A DNA stretch of 64,000 bases, taken from positions 62,001 through 126,000 of the forward strand of contig DLKC01000027.1 in NCBI GenBank assembly GCA_002478885.1, in the 5' to 3' direction. A program made the position numbers and the translations under genes. This DNA comes from Chitinophagaceae bacterium UBA7600 (GTDB taxonomy: Bacteria; Bacteroidota; Bacteroidia; Chitinophagales; Chitinophagaceae). The notes beneath the pieces are model-generated. The model was not told where the DNA came from. It searched no databases and saw only the letters and a list, made by a program, of their open reading frames with translations. Shown here in pieces: positions 61,484 to 64,000 of this stretch; position 1 is the stretch's first letter; each line of letters opens with the position of its first letter.

Positions 61484-64000
61484 ATGAGCGTAAAATACAG
61501 GGAATTCCAGGGGCTTAACCTCCCGGCAATAGAGAAGGAAATACTGCAAAAATGGTCAGAAACCCAGGCATTTGAAAAGAGTGTCGGGCTTAGAGAAGGT
61601 GCCACACCCTTCGTTTTTTACGAGGGACCGCCCAGCGCGAATGGCATGCCTGGTATTCACCACGTAATTTCCCGCACATTAAAGGATCTTGTTTGCCGCT
61701 ATAAAACCATGAAAGGTTTTGAGGTGAAGCGAAAAGGTGGATGGGATACGCACGGGCTGCCTGTTGAATTGGGCGTTGAAAAGGAGTTGAGTATTACCAA
61801 AGAAGATATTGGCAAGAAAATAACCATTGAAGAGTACAACCGCAAATGCCGCGAGGCGGTATTGCGGTATAAAGACAAGTGGGATGACCTAACTACGAAA
61901 ATGGGTTACTGGGTCGATCTGGATAATCCTTATGTGACTTTTGAGAATAATTATATTGAATCGCTTTGGTGGCTGTTAAGTGAGTTGTATAAGCGCGGAC
62001 TGCTTTATGAAAGCATTAGCATTCAGCCATATTCCCCGGCGGCAGGTACTGGTTTAAGCTCGCATGAATTAAATCAGCCGGGCACTTATAAAGATGTAAA
62101 AGATACAAGCTGCGTGGCCATGTTCAAGGCTTTGAAAAGCGATAAAAGCCAATTCCTTTTTGATGCTGCGGGAAATGACGAAGTATATTTTTTAGCATGG
62201 ACGACCACACCGTGGACTTTGCCCTCGAACCTTGGTTTGACAGTTGGCGGAAATATCGATTATGTGCTGGTGAAAACTTTTAACCCGTACACACATTTAC
62301 CGGTTAATCTTGTATTAGCGAAAGCTTTGCTGGGCAAATACTTTAAGCCTGAAGCAGAAAATGGTGGTTTCGAAAGTTACACCGAAGTTTCAAAAATTTT
62401 GCCTTGGGCAATTTTGGCTGAATTCAAGGGTGCAAGCATTGAAGAGTGTCGCTATGAGCAGTTGTTGCCTTACGAGGCCAATGCTCCTGAAAAAGCGGGT
62501 GGCGACCCTTTCCGTGTTTTGCTGGGTGATTTTGTGACTACTGAAGACGGTACCGGTATCGTGCATACGGCGCCGGCATTTGGCGCCGATGATTTTAGAG
62601 TGGGCAAAAAATATGATATCGGAATTTTAATAATGGTTGACAGGCAGGGCAAATTTGTAGAAGGCCTTGGTGAATTCAGCAACCGCTATGTAAAGAACTA
62701 TAAAGACGAAAAAGACTACGCCGATGTAAACGTAGACATCTGCGTAAAACTAAAAAAGGAAAACCGTGCATTTAAAGTGGAGAAATATGAGCACAGTTAT
62801 CCTCACTGCTGGAGAACAGACAAGCCGGTTTTATATTATCCACTCGATGCATGGTTTATAAGAACAACAGCCCTAAAGGATCGGATGGTTGAATTAAATA
62901 AAACAGTTAACTGGAAACCAAAATCGACCGGAGAAGGGCGTTTCGGCAACTGGCTTGAAAATATGGTTGATTGGAATTTAAGCCGCAGCCGTTATTGGGG
63001 TACTCCTTTACCTCTTTGGAGAACAGAAGATGGAAACGAAGAGGTGTGCATCGGTTCTATAAAGGAATTGAATGATGGAATAAGAAAAGCCAACGAAGTA
63101 TTGGGTGGTGAGGTTAACAAACATTATCTACATGAAGGTATCCTCGACCTGCATAAACCCTACGTTGATGAAATAGTGCTTGTAAGTGATTCAGGTAAAC
63201 CCATGAAAAGAGTTCGGGACCTGATCGATGTTTGGTTTGATAGTGGCGCCATGCCTTACGCGCAATGGCATTTCCCTTTTGAAAACACGGAAACTTTTGC
63301 CAGCAATTACCCGGCTGATTTTATTTGCGAAGGGGTTGACCAAACGAGAGGTTGGTTCTATACGCTGCATGCACTAGGTTCTTTAATGAAAGAGTCTATT
63401 CATGAAAAGCTGATTCAATACGGCATAAAGCCGGAAGACCTGGAGAAAAGGTATCCTGGCCTGGCATTCAAAACGGTTGTTTCCAATGGACTTGTGCTTG
63501 ATAAGAATGGCAACAAAATGAGTAAGCGTCTTGGCAACGTTGTGGATCCGTTTAAAACAATCGGAGACTTTGGTGCGGATGCAACACGCTGGTATCTTAT
63601 CACCAACGCTTCTCCCTGGGACAACCTAAAATTCGATATAGATGGAATTAAGGAAGTGCAGCGGAAATTTTTTGGCACCCTTTACAATACTTACCAGTTC
63701 TTTTGCCTTTATGCAAATGTTGATGGCTTCGATTTTAAAGAGAAATCGATTCCGATAGAACAGAGACCGGAAATCGACCGCTGGATTTTATCAAGCCTTA
63801 ACACGCTTATAAAAAGGGTAACTGCGGCAATGGACGACTACGAACCCACCATAGCAGGCAGGCTGATCGAAGAATTTACAGATGCGCATCTTAGCAACTG
63901 GTATGTAAGGCTGAGCCGCCGCCGGTTCTGGAAGGGTGAATATGAATCGGATAAAATAAGTGCTTACCAGACTTTGTACGAATGCCTTGAAGCACTATGT
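61484..64000 (+). CDS. ileS: Isoleucyl-tRNA synthetase (5' part, open at window end)
   Basis: The frame is open for 839 codons from ATG 61484 to the last base; full-length enzymes of this type have about 1,100 residues, so the C-terminus is outside the window. Class I signatures: GIHHV (residues 57-61, a variant of HIGH) and KMSKR (678-682); the editing domain has AWTTTPWTLPSNLGL and GTGIVHTAPAFGADD. It charges tRNA-Ile. Confidence 0.97.
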   Translation, partial: MSVKYREFQGLNLPAIEKEILQKWSETQAFEKSVGLREGATPFVFYEGPPSANGMPGIHHVISRTLKDLVCRYKTMKGFEVKRKGGWDTHGLPVELGVEKELSITKEDIGKKITIEEYNRKCREAVLRYKDKWDDLTTKMGYWVDLDNPYVTFENNYIESLWWLLSELYKRGLLYESISIQPYSPAAGTGLSSHELNQPGTYKDVKDTSCVAMFKALKSDKSQFLFDAAGNDEVYFLAWTTTPWTLPSNLGLTVGGNIDYVLVKTFNPYTHLPVNLVLAKALLGKYFKPEAENGGFESYTEVSKILPWAILAEFKGASIEECRYEQLLPYEANAPEKAGGDPFRVLLGDFVTTEDGTGIVHTAPAFGADDFRVGKKYDIGILIMVDRQGKFVEGLGEFSNRYVKNYKDEKDYADVNVDICVKLKKENRAFKVEKYEHSYPHCWRTDKPVLYYPLDAWFIRTTALKDRMVELNKTVNWKPKSTGEGRFGNWLENMVDWNLSRSRYWGTPLPLWRTEDGNEEVCIGSIKELNDGIRKANEVLGGEVNKHYLHEGILDLHKPYVDEIVLVSDSGKPMKRVRDLIDVWFDSGAMPYAQWHFPFENTETFASNYPADFICEGVDQTRGWFYTLHALGSLMKESIHEKLIQYGIKPEDLEKRYPGLAFKTVVSNGLVLDKNGNKMSKRLGNVVDPFKTIGDFGADATRWYLITNASPWDNLKFDIDGIKEVQRKFFGTLYNTYQFFCLYANVDGFDFKEKSIPIEQRPEIDRWILSSLNTLIKRVTAAMDDYEPTIAGRLIEEFTDAHLSNWYVRLSRRRFWKGEYESDKISAYQTLYECLEALC

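Overview
The window is a chromosomal segment of a Bacteroidota bacterium, most likely from the Chitinophagaceae. The evidence is promoters of the TTTG / TAnnTTTG type, few clear Shine-Dalgarno sites, a gliding-type lipoprotein (GldB), FISUMP and DUF1566-like lipoproteins, LytS/LytTR two-component pairs, a BamA/TamA-like outer membrane protein, and a tmRNA whose tag reads GNTQLAMAA. The genus assignment is inference. The gene set is mostly housekeeping. No CRISPR array, prophage, transposase or rRNA operon was seen.

Layout. 1-385: the 5' half of a tRNA-Pro(CGG)-like gene with no 3' half. 386-9137: an SPFH protein, RtcB, two small surface lipoproteins, DinB, a LytS-type kinase with its LytTR regulator, and a DUF2383-type protein. 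9626-19345: alpha-carbonic anhydrase, an alpha/beta hydrolase with a MOSC protein, tryptophan dioxygenase, DUF2490, pyrH, pdxH, the 38-codon ribosomal protein THX gene, HU, DUF4286, xth and a LOG-family protein. 19634-31792: LysE, a methyltransferase, a hexuronate cluster (FAD oxidoreductase, uxuA, uxaC, MFS transporter), a flavin-binding protein, an amidohydrolase, Lrp and EamA, and an alpha/beta hydrolase. 31922-43664: the BamA/TamA-like protein, hemW, ftsE, hydroxyacyl-CoA dehydrogenase, a carboxypeptidase-regulatory-like protein, mrp, the namZ-TM protein-fmt operon, an FKBP and pepT. 43839-54805: a second SPFH protein, a second LytTR/TPR-kinase pair, exbB-exbD, prmC, then ribD-yigZ-dxr-rseP. 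54855-64000: a membrane MutS-like ATPase, ssrA, nadE, gldB, apaG and the first 839 codons of ileS, which runs off the end.

The most striking feature is an interspersed repeat present in nearly every larger intergenic gap. Its half-unit is about 50 bp. One end has the core TTGCGTCGCAC(A/T)CTTGTAC and the other a GCCGGGC-like block. I count about 32 half-units at 22 loci, all outside genes. I call a half-unit 'forward' when the + strand reads TTGCGTCGCAC and 'reverse' when it reads GTGCGACGCAA. Eight loci are compact inverted pairs (forward then reverse) spanning roughly 160-280 bp. Three of these (12246-12452, 57536-57735, 61110-61322) also share a core of about 95 bp, one of them inverted. 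This makes them look like miniature mobile elements with long terminal inverted repeats. Two further pairs bracket a single gene, and the rest are solitary arms.

Functional links: uxaC, uxuA and the MFS transporter form a glucuronate route that lacks a fructuronate reductase. ribD, dxr, pyrH, pdxH, nadE and hemW cover cofactor and precursor synthesis. rseP, the BamA/TamA-like protein, ExbBD and NamZ serve the envelope. Convergent gene pairs are separated by strong hairpins.
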